A stretch of 64,000 nt of DNA. Origin: Arthrobacter sp. StoSoilB20 (GTDB lineage Bacteria > Actinomycetota > Actinomycetes > Actinomycetales > Micrococcaceae). The stretch lies in the NCBI RefSeq assembly GCF_019977295.1, contig NZ_AP024651.1, positions 2,914,001 to 2,978,000 on the forward strand. Direction: 5' to 3'. Shown here in pieces: positions 26,790 to 35,961 of this stretch. Each line of letters begins with the position of its first letter. Position 1 is the first letter of the stretch. The notes beneath the pieces were generated by a model. That model worked only from the letters and a program-made list of their open reading frames with translations. It was not told where the DNA came from and did no database searches. Made by a program: the position numbers and the translations under genes.

Positions 26790-28457
26790 GTGGCAAGCAG
26801 CAAGATGCGGCGACTGACCGTACAGTTCGTAGCTGCAGCAGCGGTTTTAGGGCTGGCAGCATGCACAGGAGCGCCGGGATCTGCGCCGTCTTCGTCTTCC
26901 AGCAGTACAGCTCCCGCAGAGCCTGCTGCCACCTTCAATTTCGGTACTGCCTCCATGCCCCTTGGGCTCGATCCCGCCATGACCGCGGATTCAGAGTCCT
27001 ACCGGGTCACCCGCCAGGTCCTCGAAGGACTGGTGGGCGTCGATGGCGCCACAGGTGAGACCACTCCCCTTTTGGCCACGGAGTGGAAAGACAGCAACAA
27101 CGGGCTCAGCTACGATTTCACGCTCCGCTCCGCAGTAACCTTCCACGATGGCACCCCACTTGACGCTGCAGCTGTCTGCGCAAACTTCAACCGCTGGTTC
27201 ACCTTTTCCTCCGAGCTCCGGAAACAAGCTCCCGGGATCTCTTTCCAAGGGGTGTTCAAGGCTTACTCGGACGAACCCGTGTTCTCCATCTTCAAAGACT
27301 GCAAAGTGGTCTCTGCCACTGACGTCCAGATCAACCTGACGCGGCCTTTCACCGGTTTCCTCCAGGCGTTGACCCTTCCCGCCTTCGCCATTTCCTCGCC
27401 CACGGCCCTGGAAGCACAAAAAGCGAACGTGCTGGACCAGACCCTCAACGGCCAGGCCGTGTCCGCCTACGCCAGCCACCCCGTGGGGACGGGCCCATAT
27501 GAATTCAGTGCCTGGGATGAGAATAAAATCACCCTGGCCACCTACAAGGGCTACTGGGGCAACCGCGGCCAGATAGCAACCATCAACTTCATTCCCTACG
27601 ACCGCGCCGAAACGCGTCAGCAAGCCCTCCTGGACGGCAAGATCGATGCCTACGACCTGGTCACCCCCAGCACGTTTGACCAACTGGTAAAGAAGGGCGT
27701 GCAGATCATCCAGCGCGATCCGTTCTCCGTGATGTACCTCGGGATCAACCAGGCAACAGCCCCGTTGGACAAGCTCGAGGTCCGGCAGGCAATCGAAATG
27801 GCAGTCGATAAAGAAACACTGATCCGGCGGTTCTTCATCGACAACACGGCCCAGGCCTCGCAGTTCGTGCCGCCCAAGCTCAGCGGCTTCAACAACAATG
27901 CCCCCTCCCTGGGGTACAACCCCGATAAAGCCAAGGCCTTGCTGGAAAAGGCGGGCTACAAGGGCGAGGAAATCAAGTTCTACTACCCGTTGAATGCCAC
28001 CCGCGCCTACATGCCCACTCCGGAGAAGATCTACGCTGAAATCAGCCGCCAGCTGGTTGCCGTGGGCTTGAACATCAAGCCGGTGCCCGTGGACTGGGAG
28101 GGCGGCTACCTGCAACGGGTCCAGTCGGCCGGAGACCGCGGCCTGCACCTCCTGGGGTGGAACGGCTCCTACGCTGACGCCGACAACTTCCTGGGGCCGC
28201 TCTTCGGCGAGAAACGCGCCGAGTTCGGCTATGCGGATTCAGAAGTATTCCACAAAATCGAACGGGCACGCGCCATGCCTGATGGTGACGACCGCAACGC
28301 CCAGTACCAGGCCATCAATGCCGAAATCGCAGCCTCGGTCCCGGCAGTGCCCATCGCCTTCCCCATCTCGGCGTTGGCGCTGTCCAACAAGGTGGAAAGC
28401 TACCCGGCTTCACCGGTCCTCAACGAAGTTTTCACGAACGTCCGCTTAAAGCCTTGA
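26790..28457 (+). CDS. Peptide/nickel-type ABC transporter substrate-binding lipoprotein
   Basis: Exported binding protein of 555 residues (SBP_bac_5 family, DppA/OppA-like) with a lipoprotein signal ending in LAAC (Cys about 25) and a Ser-rich linker. The family core follows: FNFGTASMPLGLDPAM, VTFHDGTPLDAAAVCANFNRW, HPVGTGPYEF, YKGYWG, VRQAIEMAVDKETLI. The ligand is unknown; oligopeptides or amino-sugar peptides are usual. GAGGGG lies 6 nt before the GTG at 26790, and TAGACT at 26727-26732 is a likely -10. No permease or ATPase genes follow, so it either works with a transporter encoded elsewhere or is an orphan. Confidence 0.9.
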   Translation: MASSKMRRLTVQFVAAAAVLGLAACTGAPGSAPSSSSSSTAPAEPAATFNFGTASMPLGLDPAMTADSESYRVTRQVLEGLVGVDGATGETTPLLATEWKDSNNGLSYDFTLRSAVTFHDGTPLDAAAVCANFNRWFTFSSELRKQAPGISFQGVFKAYSDEPVFSIFKDCKVVSATDVQINLTRPFTGFLQALTLPAFAISSPTALEAQKANVLDQTLNGQAVSAYASHPVGTGPYEFSAWDENKITLATYKGYWGNRGQIATINFIPYDRAETRQQALLDGKIDAYDLVTPSTFDQLVKKGVQIIQRDPFSVMYLGINQATAPLDKLEVRQAIEMAVDKETLIRRFFIDNTAQASQFVPPKLSGFNNNAPSLGYNPDKAKALLEKAGYKGEEIKFYYPLNATRAYMPTPEKIYAEISRQLVAVGLNIKPVPVDWEGGYLQRVQSAGDRGLHLLGWNGSYADADNFLGPLFGEKRAEFGYADSEVFHKIERARAMPDGDDRNAQYQAINAEIAASVPAVPIAFPISALALSNKVESYPASPVLNEVFTNVRLKP

Positions 28458-28536
28458 CGATTGCCCGCAATTTCAGTATTGGGTCTGCGCGGGGATATTC
28501 TGTGACAGCCAGTGCCGCCGCTAACGGAGATTGATC

Positions 28537-30042
28537 GTGACCTTCATTTCCAAGACTCAACATGCCGACGTCGTCCTTATTGGCGGCGGAATCATGAGCG
28601 CCACCCTTGGTGCGTTCATCAAGCAACTCGAACCCACCTGGACCATCTCCCTGTTCGAACGACTCGACGAAGCGGGGCTTGAGAGCTCCGGACCGTGGAA
28701 CAACGCCGGCACCGGACATGCCGCGCTGTGTGAGCTTAACTACTCGCCCGCAGCCAAAGACGGCTCCGTGGACCCCTCCAAGGCCCTCCACATCAACGAG
28801 CAGTTCCAGCTCTCGCGCCAGTTCTGGTCCCACCTCGTGGACAGCAGCGTTATCGGTTCCCCCAAGGGCTTCATCAACACCGTTCCGCACATGAGCTTCG
28901 TCATTGGCGACGACCACGCGGACTTCCTCAAGACCCGGTACGAGGCACTGAAGCCCAACACACTGTTCCGCAGCATGGAATACACCGAGGACCAGGACCA
29001 GATTGCCAAGTGGGCGCCCCTGATCGTCAAGGGACGCGACCGTAAGCAACGGGTTGCCGCTACCCGGGCTGCTGAAGGCACCGACGTCGATTTCGGCGCC
29101 CTGACCCGTGAGCTGACCACCTACCTGCAGGACAGCGGCGCCGAGGTCAATTACGGCCACGACGTCACCAACATCAACCGGGCTGCAGGTGGCGGCTGGG
29201 ACCTTTCCATCAAGCATCACAAGTCCGGCGAGCACGGCCGGATCCATGCGAAGTTCGTCTTCGTCGGGGCCGGCGGCGGAGCCCTGCACCTCCTCCAGGC
29301 TTCCGGCATTCCCGAGAGCAAGGGCTACGGCGGTTTCCCCGTTTCCGGCCAGTTCTTCCGCTGCACGGACGACGCCATCACGTCCCAGCACAGCGCCAAG
29401 GTGTACGGGCAGGCATCCGTAGGAGCGCCGCCCATGTCCGTACCGCACCTGGACACCCGCTACGTGGACGGCAAGCGTTCGCTGCTGTTCGGCCCGTACG
29501 CCGGTTTCTCCACCAACTTCCTGAAGACCTCCAGCTACCTGGACCTGCCGTTGTCCATCCGGCCGGGAAACATCATTCCCATGCTGGCTGTAGCCAAGGA
29601 CAACATGGACCTCACCGCTTACCTCATCAAAGAGGTGGCCAAGCGCCATGAGGCCAAGGTTGAGGCGCTGCGCGAGTACTACCCGGAAGCTGCCGGTGGT
29701 AACTGGGAACTGATCACGGCCGGCCAGCGTGTACAAATCATCAAGAAGCACCCTCAGAAGGGTGGCGTCCTGCAGTTCGGCACCGAGGTCATTGCCTCCC
29801 GCGATGGTTCGATTGGCGCACTGCTGGGTGCCTCTCCGGGAGCCTCCACTGCTGTACCAATCATGATCGAACTGCTCCAGAAGTCCTTCCCGAAGAACTT
29901 CAAGGGCTGGCAGTCCAAGCTCAAGGACATGATGCCCGGCTACGGCGTCAAGCTCAACGAGAACCCTGAGCTCGCTGCCGAACTCGAAGCAAGCACCGCG
30001 CGTTCGCTGCAACTCGAAGTGGCAAACGCCGTCCAAAGCTAG
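28537..30042 (+). CDS. mqo: Malate:quinone oxidoreductase
   Basis: Membrane-associated FAD enzyme of the TCA cycle that oxidises malate to oxaloacetate and passes electrons to quinone. The 501-residue product has the FAD dinucleotide fold [18 protein letters not shown] (about 10-27), the family signature [29 protein letters not shown] in outline, and [13 protein letters not shown] near the C-terminus. The GTG at 28537 is used because GGAG lies 7 nt upstream; a TTG two codons earlier is less well spaced. Transcribed alone between the binding protein and the RND exporter genes. Confidence 0.95.
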   Translation: MTFISKTQHADVVLIGGGIMSATLGAFIKQLEPTWTISLFERLDEAGLESSGPWNNAGTGHAALCELNYSPAAKDGSVDPSKALHINEQFQLSRQFWSHLVDSSVIGSPKGFINTVPHMSFVIGDDHADFLKTRYEALKPNTLFRSMEYTEDQDQIAKWAPLIVKGRDRKQRVAATRAAEGTDVDFGALTRELTTYLQDSGAEVNYGHDVTNINRAAGGGWDLSIKHHKSGEHGRIHAKFVFVGAGGGALHLLQASGIPESKGYGGFPVSGQFFRCTDDAITSQHSAKVYGQASVGAPPMSVPHLDTRYVDGKRSLLFGPYAGFSTNFLKTSSYLDLPLSIRPGNIIPMLAVAKDNMDLTAYLIKEVAKRHEAKVEALREYYPEAAGGNWELITAGQRVQIIKKHPQKGGVLQFGTEVIASRDGSIGALLGASPGASTAVPIMIELLQKSFPKNFKGWQSKLKDMMPGYGVKLNENPELAAELEASTARSLQLEVANAVQS

Positions 30043-30109
30043 GCCATACCCGGGGCTGCGGCCGGTTCCCGTCAGACGAATCGTTTCGTAGACCCTGGGA
30101 GTCAATGCA

Positions 30110-33100
30110 ATGTTCCGCCTGGCCAAGCTTTCTCTGGGAAACCGGGCCCTGATCGCGCTGATCACCGTCTTCGCTGCGGTGTTCGGCGTGATCACCATGG
30201 GATCCCTGAAGCAGGAACTCATACCGTCCATCGAGTTCCCGCAGATCACTGTGGTGACCTCGATGCCGGGCGCCTCTCCGGAGGTGGTGGACAAGCAATT
30301 GAGCCAGCCCCTGGAAACAGCACTGAACAGTGTTGAGGGGCTGGAGTCCACCACGTCGACCTCCCGCAACGGTGTTTCGCAAATCACCATGGTGTTCACC
30401 TACGGGTCCAACCTTGACCGGGCACGCAACCAGATTGACCGGGCCATCTCGAACGCCAAGCGGGTTCTGCCGGCCGACGTCGAGCCACAGTCCATTGCCG
30501 GGAACATCAGCGATTTCCCGATTGTCTACCTGGCCGTGTCCTCGGACAAACCGCTGAGCGAACTCAACGCGGACCTCTTGCGGTTGAGCGTTCCCCGGCT
30601 GCAGAAGATCGACGGAGTCCGCGGCGCCGACGTCACGGGCGGAGCCAGCCAGCACATCCTGATCGAGCCGCGTCCGGCGGATCTGGCCGCTACTGGAGCG
30701 TCCATCCAGGCCATCAGCAGTGCTTTGAAGAACAATGGCACCTTGGTCCCCGTGGGCACCATCGAGGACCAGGGAAAGACGCTGTCCCTCCAGCTCGGAA
30801 GTCCGGTTGATTCGCTGGAGATCATCAAGGGGCTTCCCCTGGCCGGCGCCAAGACCGCGGCCACTATCGGGTCGGTAGCCGATGTCAGCATCGAAGACGA
30901 CGCCGCCACTTCCATTACGCGCACCAACGGCAAGCCGACGCTGGCGCTGTCCGTCACCAAAAAGCCCGAGGGCGATACCGTGGCGATTTCCCATGCCGTG
31001 CGGGACGCGATCGCACCTATGCAGGAAGAACTCGGCAACAACGCAACGTTCACACCGGTCTTCGACCAGGCTCCGTTCATTGAGAAGTCCATCAAGGACC
31101 TCACCACCGAAGGACTCCTTGGACTGGGCTTCGCCGTGGCCGTCATCATGGTGTTCCTCATGTCCGTACGATCGACCTTGGTGACCGCTGTTTCGATACC
31201 GCTGTCCCTGCTGATTACCTTCATCGGCATCTCGGCCACGGGCTATTCGCTGAACATCCTGACCTTGGGTGCCCTGACCATTGCGATCGGGCGCGTGGTT
31301 GACGACTCGATCGTGGTGATCGAGAACATCAAGAGGCACCTCAGTTACGGCGAAGACAAGCTGACAGCCATCTTGACCTCCATCAGGGAAGTCGCCGGGG
31401 CCATCACCGCTTCGACGTTGACCACCGTTGCCGTCTTCCTGCCCATTGCCTTTGTGGGAGACCTGGCCGGGGAGCTGTTCCGGCCTTTCGCCCTCACAGT
31501 GACCATCGCCCTGCTGTCCTCATTGCTGGTCTCGCTCACGATCGTGCCGGTCCTGGCCTACTGGTTCCTCGCTTCCCCGACACAGGGAGCGGCGACCCAG
31601 GCTTCCCTCCGGGAAGCTGCGGCAAAAGCCCGGGAAGCCGAGGAAAGAAGCAGGCTCCAGCGCGGCTATCTTCCAATCCTGGCGAAAACACAGAAACACC
31701 CGGTTATCACGTTGTCCGCCGCCGCCTTGATCCTTGTGGCAACGGTCGCCGTTTCACCGCTCCTGGCCACTGACCTGCTGGGCCGCTCCGGCGAGAACAG
31801 CATGACCGTACGCCAAGTGCTTCCAGCCGGCACGAGCCTGCAGACCACAAGCGATGAGGCAAGCAAGATCGAGGATTCCCTCAAGGGCATCAACGGCATC
31901 AAAGACGTGCAGGTCACCTCCGGAAACGCCCAGACAGGCTTCGCCGCCCTGACCTCCACAGGTTCCTCCAACTCGACGTTCACCATTGTGACTGATGAGA
32001 AAGTGAACCAGGCCAAGCTCCAGGATGAGGTCCGCTCCAAGCTCCAAGGCGCGGCAGGAAAGATCACTGTCGGGTCCCAGCAAGGTGGATTCGGCACATC
32101 TTCCACGGTGGACATCACTATCCGGGCAGCGAACTCCGCCGATCTCCAAACGGCCAGCGACGCCACGGTGAAGGCCATGGAAGGAGTGCCCGGCAGTTCG
32201 GAGGTAGCCACCAACCTGGCCTCCAAGCAATCAGTGGTCCAGGTCCGCGTTGACCGCGCCAAGGCCGTGGCCGCCGGATTGACCGAGGAGCAGGTTGGGG
32301 CCTTCCTTGCTTCCACCGTCAGCCCCATCCCTGCCGGCACCGTGCGCATCGATACCAACGACTACCCTGTGCAGATCGGTGAGGGCACACGGTTCACCAG
32401 CATTGCTTCGGTGCGGGCGCTCCAGCTCCCCACAGCCCGGGGTGGCGTGGCGCTGGAGACCATCGCCGCCGTCGAGCAGGTTGATACTCCTGTGTCCATC
32501 ACCAGCAGCAATGGGCAGCGTACAGCGCGGGTGACCGTCACGCCGTCGGGTTCCAACCTGGGCAGCGTCAGCGCCGCGGTCCAGGAGCGCCTAGCATCCC
32601 TGGAACTTCCGGCCGGGGTTACAGCCACCATCGGAGGTGCGACCACCCAGCAGGCGGAGTCGTTCCGGCAGTTGGGCCTGGCACTGCTGGCAGCCATCGC
32701 GATTGTGTACGTGATCATGGTGGCAGCGTTCAAGTCACTCATCCAGCCCCTGATCCTGCTGGTCTCCGTGCCGTTCGCGGCAACGGGAGCGGTAGGCCTG
32801 CTCCTGGTGACCGGTGTTCCGCTGGGCCTGCCCTCGTTGATCGGCATGCTGATGTTGGTAGGCATCGTAGTCACCAACGCCATTGTCCTCATTGACCTCA
32901 TCAACCAGTACCGCAAGCCCCACGATGGCAGCCCCGGCATGAACGTCGCGGAGGCCATTACGCACGGCGCCCGCCAGCGGCTCCGCCCCATCCTCATGAC
33001 GGCGTTGGCCACGGTGTTCGCACTGACGCCCATGGCATTGGGACTTACCGGCGGCGGCGGCTTCATTTCACAGCCCCTGGCGATCGTGGTGATCGGAGGC

Positions 33101-33346
33101 CTGGTCTCCTCCACGGCGTTGACCTTGGTGCTGGTCCCGGTCCTCTACAAACTGGTGGAGGGACGCAGGGAAAAGAAAGACTTGCTGAAGGCCTTGAAGG
33201 AGAAGCCGGCACCTGAATCCGGAAGCGGAACAGCCGCCCCGGCAGGAAACGCGGCCGGTGGCTCCTCCGATGAATTCCAGGATTGGACCACGGGGATGAT
33301 TCCCAGGGTCAAGGGTCGCCGCGCTGCCCACAACCCCGGCGAATAG
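30110..33346 (+). CDS. RND-family efflux transporter permease (HAE1-like)
   Basis: Proton-driven exporter of 1078 residues, full length for the AcrB/SwrC type. The first membrane helix (about 12-30) is followed by a large outer domain. A helix block (about 335-490) contains the proton-relay motif IGRVVDDSIVVIENI. A linker, a second outer domain and a second block (about 860-1020) follow, the latter with IGMLMLVGIVVTNAIVLIDLINQYR. No membrane-fusion or outer-membrane partner gene is adjacent, as expected for a monoderm. Substrate unknown. GGGAG lies 8 nt before the ATG. The tail is Gly/Ala/Pro-rich. Confidence 0.92.
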   Translation: MFRLAKLSLGNRALIALITVFAAVFGVITMGSLKQELIPSIEFPQITVVTSMPGASPEVVDKQLSQPLETALNSVEGLESTTSTSRNGVSQITMVFTYGSNLDRARNQIDRAISNAKRVLPADVEPQSIAGNISDFPIVYLAVSSDKPLSELNADLLRLSVPRLQKIDGVRGADVTGGASQHILIEPRPADLAATGASIQAISSALKNNGTLVPVGTIEDQGKTLSLQLGSPVDSLEIIKGLPLAGAKTAATIGSVADVSIEDDAATSITRTNGKPTLALSVTKKPEGDTVAISHAVRDAIAPMQEELGNNATFTPVFDQAPFIEKSIKDLTTEGLLGLGFAVAVIMVFLMSVRSTLVTAVSIPLSLLITFIGISATGYSLNILTLGALTIAIGRVVDDSIVVIENIKRHLSYGEDKLTAILTSIREVAGAITASTLTTVAVFLPIAFVGDLAGELFRPFALTVTIALLSSLLVSLTIVPVLAYWFLASPTQGAATQASLREAAAKAREAEERSRLQRGYLPILAKTQKHPVITLSAAALILVATVAVSPLLATDLLGRSGENSMTVRQVLPAGTSLQTTSDEASKIEDSLKGINGIKDVQVTSGNAQTGFAALTSTGSSNSTFTIVTDEKVNQAKLQDEVRSKLQGAAGKITVGSQQGGFGTSSTVDITIRAANSADLQTASDATVKAMEGVPGSSEVATNLASKQSVVQVRVDRAKAVAAGLTEEQVGAFLASTVSPIPAGTVRIDTNDYPVQIGEGTRFTSIASVRALQLPTARGGVALETIAAVEQVDTPVSITSSNGQRTARVTVTPSGSNLGSVSAAVQERLASLELPAGVTATIGGATTQQAESFRQLGLALLAAIAIVYVIMVAAFKSLIQPLILLVSVPFAATGAVGLLLVTGVPLGLPSLIGMLMLVGIVVTNAIVLIDLINQYRKPHDGSPGMNVAEAITHGARQRLRPILMTALATVFALTPMALGLTGGGGFISQPLAIVVIGGLVSSTALTLVLVPVLYKLVEGRREKKDLLKALKEKPAPESGSGTAAPAGNAAGGSSDEFQDWTTGMIPRVKGRRAAHNPGE

Positions 33347-33370
33347 CAGCCACAGCCAACAAACTCCATG

Positions 33371-33409
33371 ACAGGGCAGGGCCGGGAACAATTCCCGGCC
33401 CTGCCCTGT
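33371..33409 (+). terminator. Terminator of the RND exporter gene
   Basis: Perfect 18-bp stem (33371-33388 with 33392-33409) and 3-nt loop, 25 bp after the stop codon. No U-tract, but the stem is very stable. Confidence 0.8.
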
Positions 33410-33414
33410 TACAG

Positions 33415-33453
33415 GTATCGATACATGCAAATGCATCTAGTTTGAGGTACACT
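33415..33453 (+). promoter_or_regulatory. Promoter/operator of the LLM oxidoreductase-MarR operon
   Basis: Two adjacent palindromes, GTATCGATAC (33415-33424) and ATGCA-AA-TGCAT (33425-33436), lie just upstream of a TACACT -10 candidate (33448-33453). They would cover the -35 region. The operon ends with a MarR repressor gene, so self-control through these sites is plausible. Confidence 0.45.
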
Positions 33454-33495
33454 GTTGAAAGAGCCCGGGACCTCGGGCAGGGAGAAAGGCACATC

Positions 33496-34620
33496 ATGCA
33501 GATCGGCGTATTCAGCGTCAGCGACATCACAGCTGACCCCACCACGGGCCGCACACCCACGGAGAACGAACGCATCAAGGCCTCCGTTGCCATCGCCAAA
33601 AAGGTCGAAGAAATCGGCATGGATGTCTATGCCCTTGGCGAGCACCACAACCGGCCGTTCTTCTCCTCCTCCCCCACCACGACGTTGGCCTACATCGCTG
33701 CCCAGACCGAGCGCATCACGCTGTCCACGGCCACCACACTGATCACCACCAACGATCCTGTGAAGATTGCCGAAGACTTCGCAATGCTTCAGCACCTCTC
33801 CGACGGCCGCGTGGACCTGGTCCTTGGCCGCGGCAACACTGCACCGGTCTACCCCTGGTTCGGCAAGAACATCCAGGACGGCGTTGAGTTGGCCATTGAG
33901 AACTACAGCCTGCTCCGCAAGCTGTGGGATGAGGACACCGTCAACTGGTCGGGCAAGTTCCGCACGCCTCTGCAGAACTTCACCTCCACGCCGCGCCCCC
34001 TCGACGGCGTCGCCCCGTTCGTGTGGCACGGTTCAATCCGCACACCGCAGATCGCGGAAGTTGCCGCGTACTTTGGCGATGGCTTCTTCGCCAACAACAT
34101 CTTCTGGCCCAAGGAGCACTACCAGCAGCTGATCGGCCTCTACCGTGAGCGTTACGAGCACTACGGGCACGGCAAGGCAGACCAGGCAATTGTGGGACTC
34201 GGCGGTCAGTTCTTCATGAGGAAGAACTCCCAGGACGCGGTGAAGGAATTCCGCCCGTACTTCGACAACGCACCGGTCTACGGCCATGGACCGTCCTTGG
34301 AAGACTTCACCTCCCAAACGCCCCTGACCGTGGGAAGCCCCCAGGAAGTCATCGAAAAGACGCTGACTTTCCGTGAGGCCTTCGGCGACTACCAGCGCCA
34401 GTTGTTCCTGATCGACCACGCCGGACTTCCCCTGAAGACCGTGCTTGAGCAGCTGGACCTGTTTGGCGAGGAAGTCCTTCCTGTCCTGCGCAAGGAGTAC
34501 GCCGCCATGAAGCCCGCCCACGTACCGGACGCTCCGACCCACGCATCACGCGTGGCCGCTTCGCTGGAGGTAAAGGTCAGCGAATCCGCTACTGCAGGTG
34601 CCGCGGGGCAGGACGCCTGA
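33496..34620 (+). CDS. LLM-class flavin-dependent oxidoreductase (CE1758-like)
   Basis: Bacterial-luciferase-like monooxygenase of 374 residues. It starts MQIGVFSVSDITADP and carries ALGEHHNRPF, ITLSTATTLITTNDPVKIAEDFAMLQHLSDGRVDLVLGRGN in outline (TIM-barrel flavin face) and a C-terminal HAGLPLKTVLEQLDLFGEEVLP. The sequence resembles the family named after Corynebacterium efficiens CE1758, whose substrate is unknown. GGGAGAAAGG precedes the ATG; the frame is open upstream to 33283, but that part crosses the exporter terminator. The marR gene overlaps its stop codon. Confidence 0.88.
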   Translation: MQIGVFSVSDITADPTTGRTPTENERIKASVAIAKKVEEIGMDVYALGEHHNRPFFSSSPTTTLAYIAAQTERITLSTATTLITTNDPVKIAEDFAMLQHLSDGRVDLVLGRGNTAPVYPWFGKNIQDGVELAIENYSLLRKLWDEDTVNWSGKFRTPLQNFTSTPRPLDGVAPFVWHGSIRTPQIAEVAAYFGDGFFANNIFWPKEHYQQLIGLYRERYEHYGHGKADQAIVGLGGQFFMRKNSQDAVKEFRPYFDNAPVYGHGPSLEDFTSQTPLTVGSPQEVIEKTLTFREAFGDYQRQLFLIDHAGLPLKTVLEQLDLFGEEVLPVLRKEYAAMKPAHVPDAPTHASRVAASLEVKVSESATAGAAGQDA

Positions 34621-35087
34621 TGTCCGGTCCAACGGGCGCTGGGTCCTCCGCCGTTCGCCTCGCCGCCGAAACCTGGGAGTCGCTCTTCCGCTCCCAGGTG
34701 GCGGTGATGCGGAAACTTCAGTCAGGTCCGGCGTTCAAGACCCTGCCCGTCAAGGAATACGACGTCCTTTTCACGTTGTCCAAGTGCCCTTCCGGCCAGC
34801 TGCGGCTCAATGAGATCAACGACAAGGTTCTGCTGAGCCAGTCGAGCCTGAGCCGTTTGGTGGATCGCCTGGAGAAGCGCGGATTGGTGGAGCGGACGGC
34901 AGCCCCCGACGACGGCCGCGGAGTGCTGCTCTCACTCACCGAGGCCGGAAGCGAGCTTCAAAAAGCCATCGGACGGGACCATGTGAGGGACATCGCCCAC
35001 TTGGTGGGGCCCGCCCTCACACCCGAAGAACAGCGCGAACTACTCCGCCTGACCGAAAAACTCCGCGCCTCGGTGGCCGGACATTAG
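34620..35087 (+). CDS. MarR-family transcriptional regulator
   Basis: Regulator of 155 residues with winged helix (LRLNEINDKVLLSQSSLSRLVDRLEKRGLVER, wing AAPDDGRGVLLSLTEAG). Its ATG shares one base with the TGA of the oxidoreductase gene (TGATG), so the two are translationally coupled and the regulator probably controls its own operon. The stop codon overlaps the convergent transglutaminase-like gene by four bases, with no terminator between them. Confidence 0.9.
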   Translation: MSGPTGAGSSAVRLAAETWESLFRSQVAVMRKLQSGPAFKTLPVKEYDVLFTLSKCPSGQLRLNEINDKVLLSQSSLSRLVDRLEKRGLVERTAAPDDGRGVLLSLTEAGSELQKAIGRDHVRDIAHLVGPALTPEEQRELLRLTEKLRASVAGH

Positions 35088-35890
35088 CGAAGCCTGACGA
35101 GCTCCCGGAGGTTTTCCACCGGGAGCTCGCCATTGACCGAAGCACTGACATTGAGTGTCTTCAGCGTCAGGCTGCCGCCTACGGTGGACAGGAACGCCGT
35201 GTCCGAGGAATCCCGGCCGGCGGTGATCCTCAGCATGGATTCGCGCGGAGCAAGGCCTGTGGGATCGATGATGTACCAGGCGCCGTCAACGTAGGCTTCG
35301 GCAACGGCATGGAAATCCATGGGACTCAGCCCGGGAGCGTACACAGCCGCGAGCCGCGCGGGAATGTCTTTGGCCCGCAGCAGGGCGATCGCCAGATGGG
35401 CAAAATCGCGGCACACGCCCTTGCGGTGCAGCAACGTTTCCACGGCTCCATCAGTACCCCGCGAAGAACCGCTGACGTAACGGAGTTCACCGTTGACCCA
35501 GTCGCGGACAGCCTGAAGCAGTTCAACGCCTTGCAGGTTTCCGAACTCGGCATAGGAAGTAGGCAGCAGCCTGTCCGACTCCGCATATCTGCTGGGCCGG
35601 ACGTAGCGGATCAGTTCCATGGGATTGGAGGTTTCGGGGATGCCAACGCCGTGGACAGTTGCCCTGTACTCCACGGTCACTTCACTGGGCTCGGTGAACT
35701 CAAGGTAGTGGAAGCGTCCGCCGTGGTGGTCGCTGAGTTCGGCAAAGGGAAGCTCCCCACCGGCCGCCGTGATGGACAGGGTTTCGGTCACTGAGTCGTA
35801 GCCGGAATTTTGGGCCACGGCTATGGCCATGGCTACTTTGGTGTTGGCTGCGGTCTTGAAAACGAGCGTGGCAGCAACGTTGCGTTCCAT
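35084..35890 (-). CDS. Transglutaminase-like protein
   Basis: Protein of 268 residues. An N-terminal beta-rich domain (about 1-110) precedes a transglutaminase-core domain with catalytic Cys in GVCRDFAHLAIALL, His in MDFHAVAEAYVDG and Asp in YIIDPTG. These papain-fold enzymes cleave or cross-link amide bonds; the substrate here is unknown. No signal peptide, so it is cytoplasmic. GGAG sits 5 nt before the ATG at 35890. It converges on marR with overlapping stop codons (TTAG, 35084-35087). Confidence 0.88.
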   Translation of the reverse strand: MERNVAATLVFKTAANTKVAMAIAVAQNSGYDSVTETLSITAAGGELPFAELSDHHGGRFHYLEFTEPSEVTVEYRATVHGVGIPETSNPMELIRYVRPSRYAESDRLLPTSYAEFGNLQGVELLQAVRDWVNGELRYVSGSSRGTDGAVETLLHRKGVCRDFAHLAIALLRAKDIPARLAAVYAPGLSPMDFHAVAEAYVDGAWYIIDPTGLAPRESMLRITAGRDSSDTAFLSTVGGSLTLKTLNVSASVNGELPVENLRELVRLR

Positions 35891-35961
35891 TGATCTCCGG
35901 GGTGTGTTGCGACGGGAAGCCCCCAACGCCGCCGTATGTGTGAACCAGCCAATCGCCTGGG

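Noticed and set aside
28432..30399. A 655-codon minus-strand open frame opposite mqo
   Set aside because: Antisense to mqo with all Mqo motifs on the other strand; composition is that of a reversed coding sequence.
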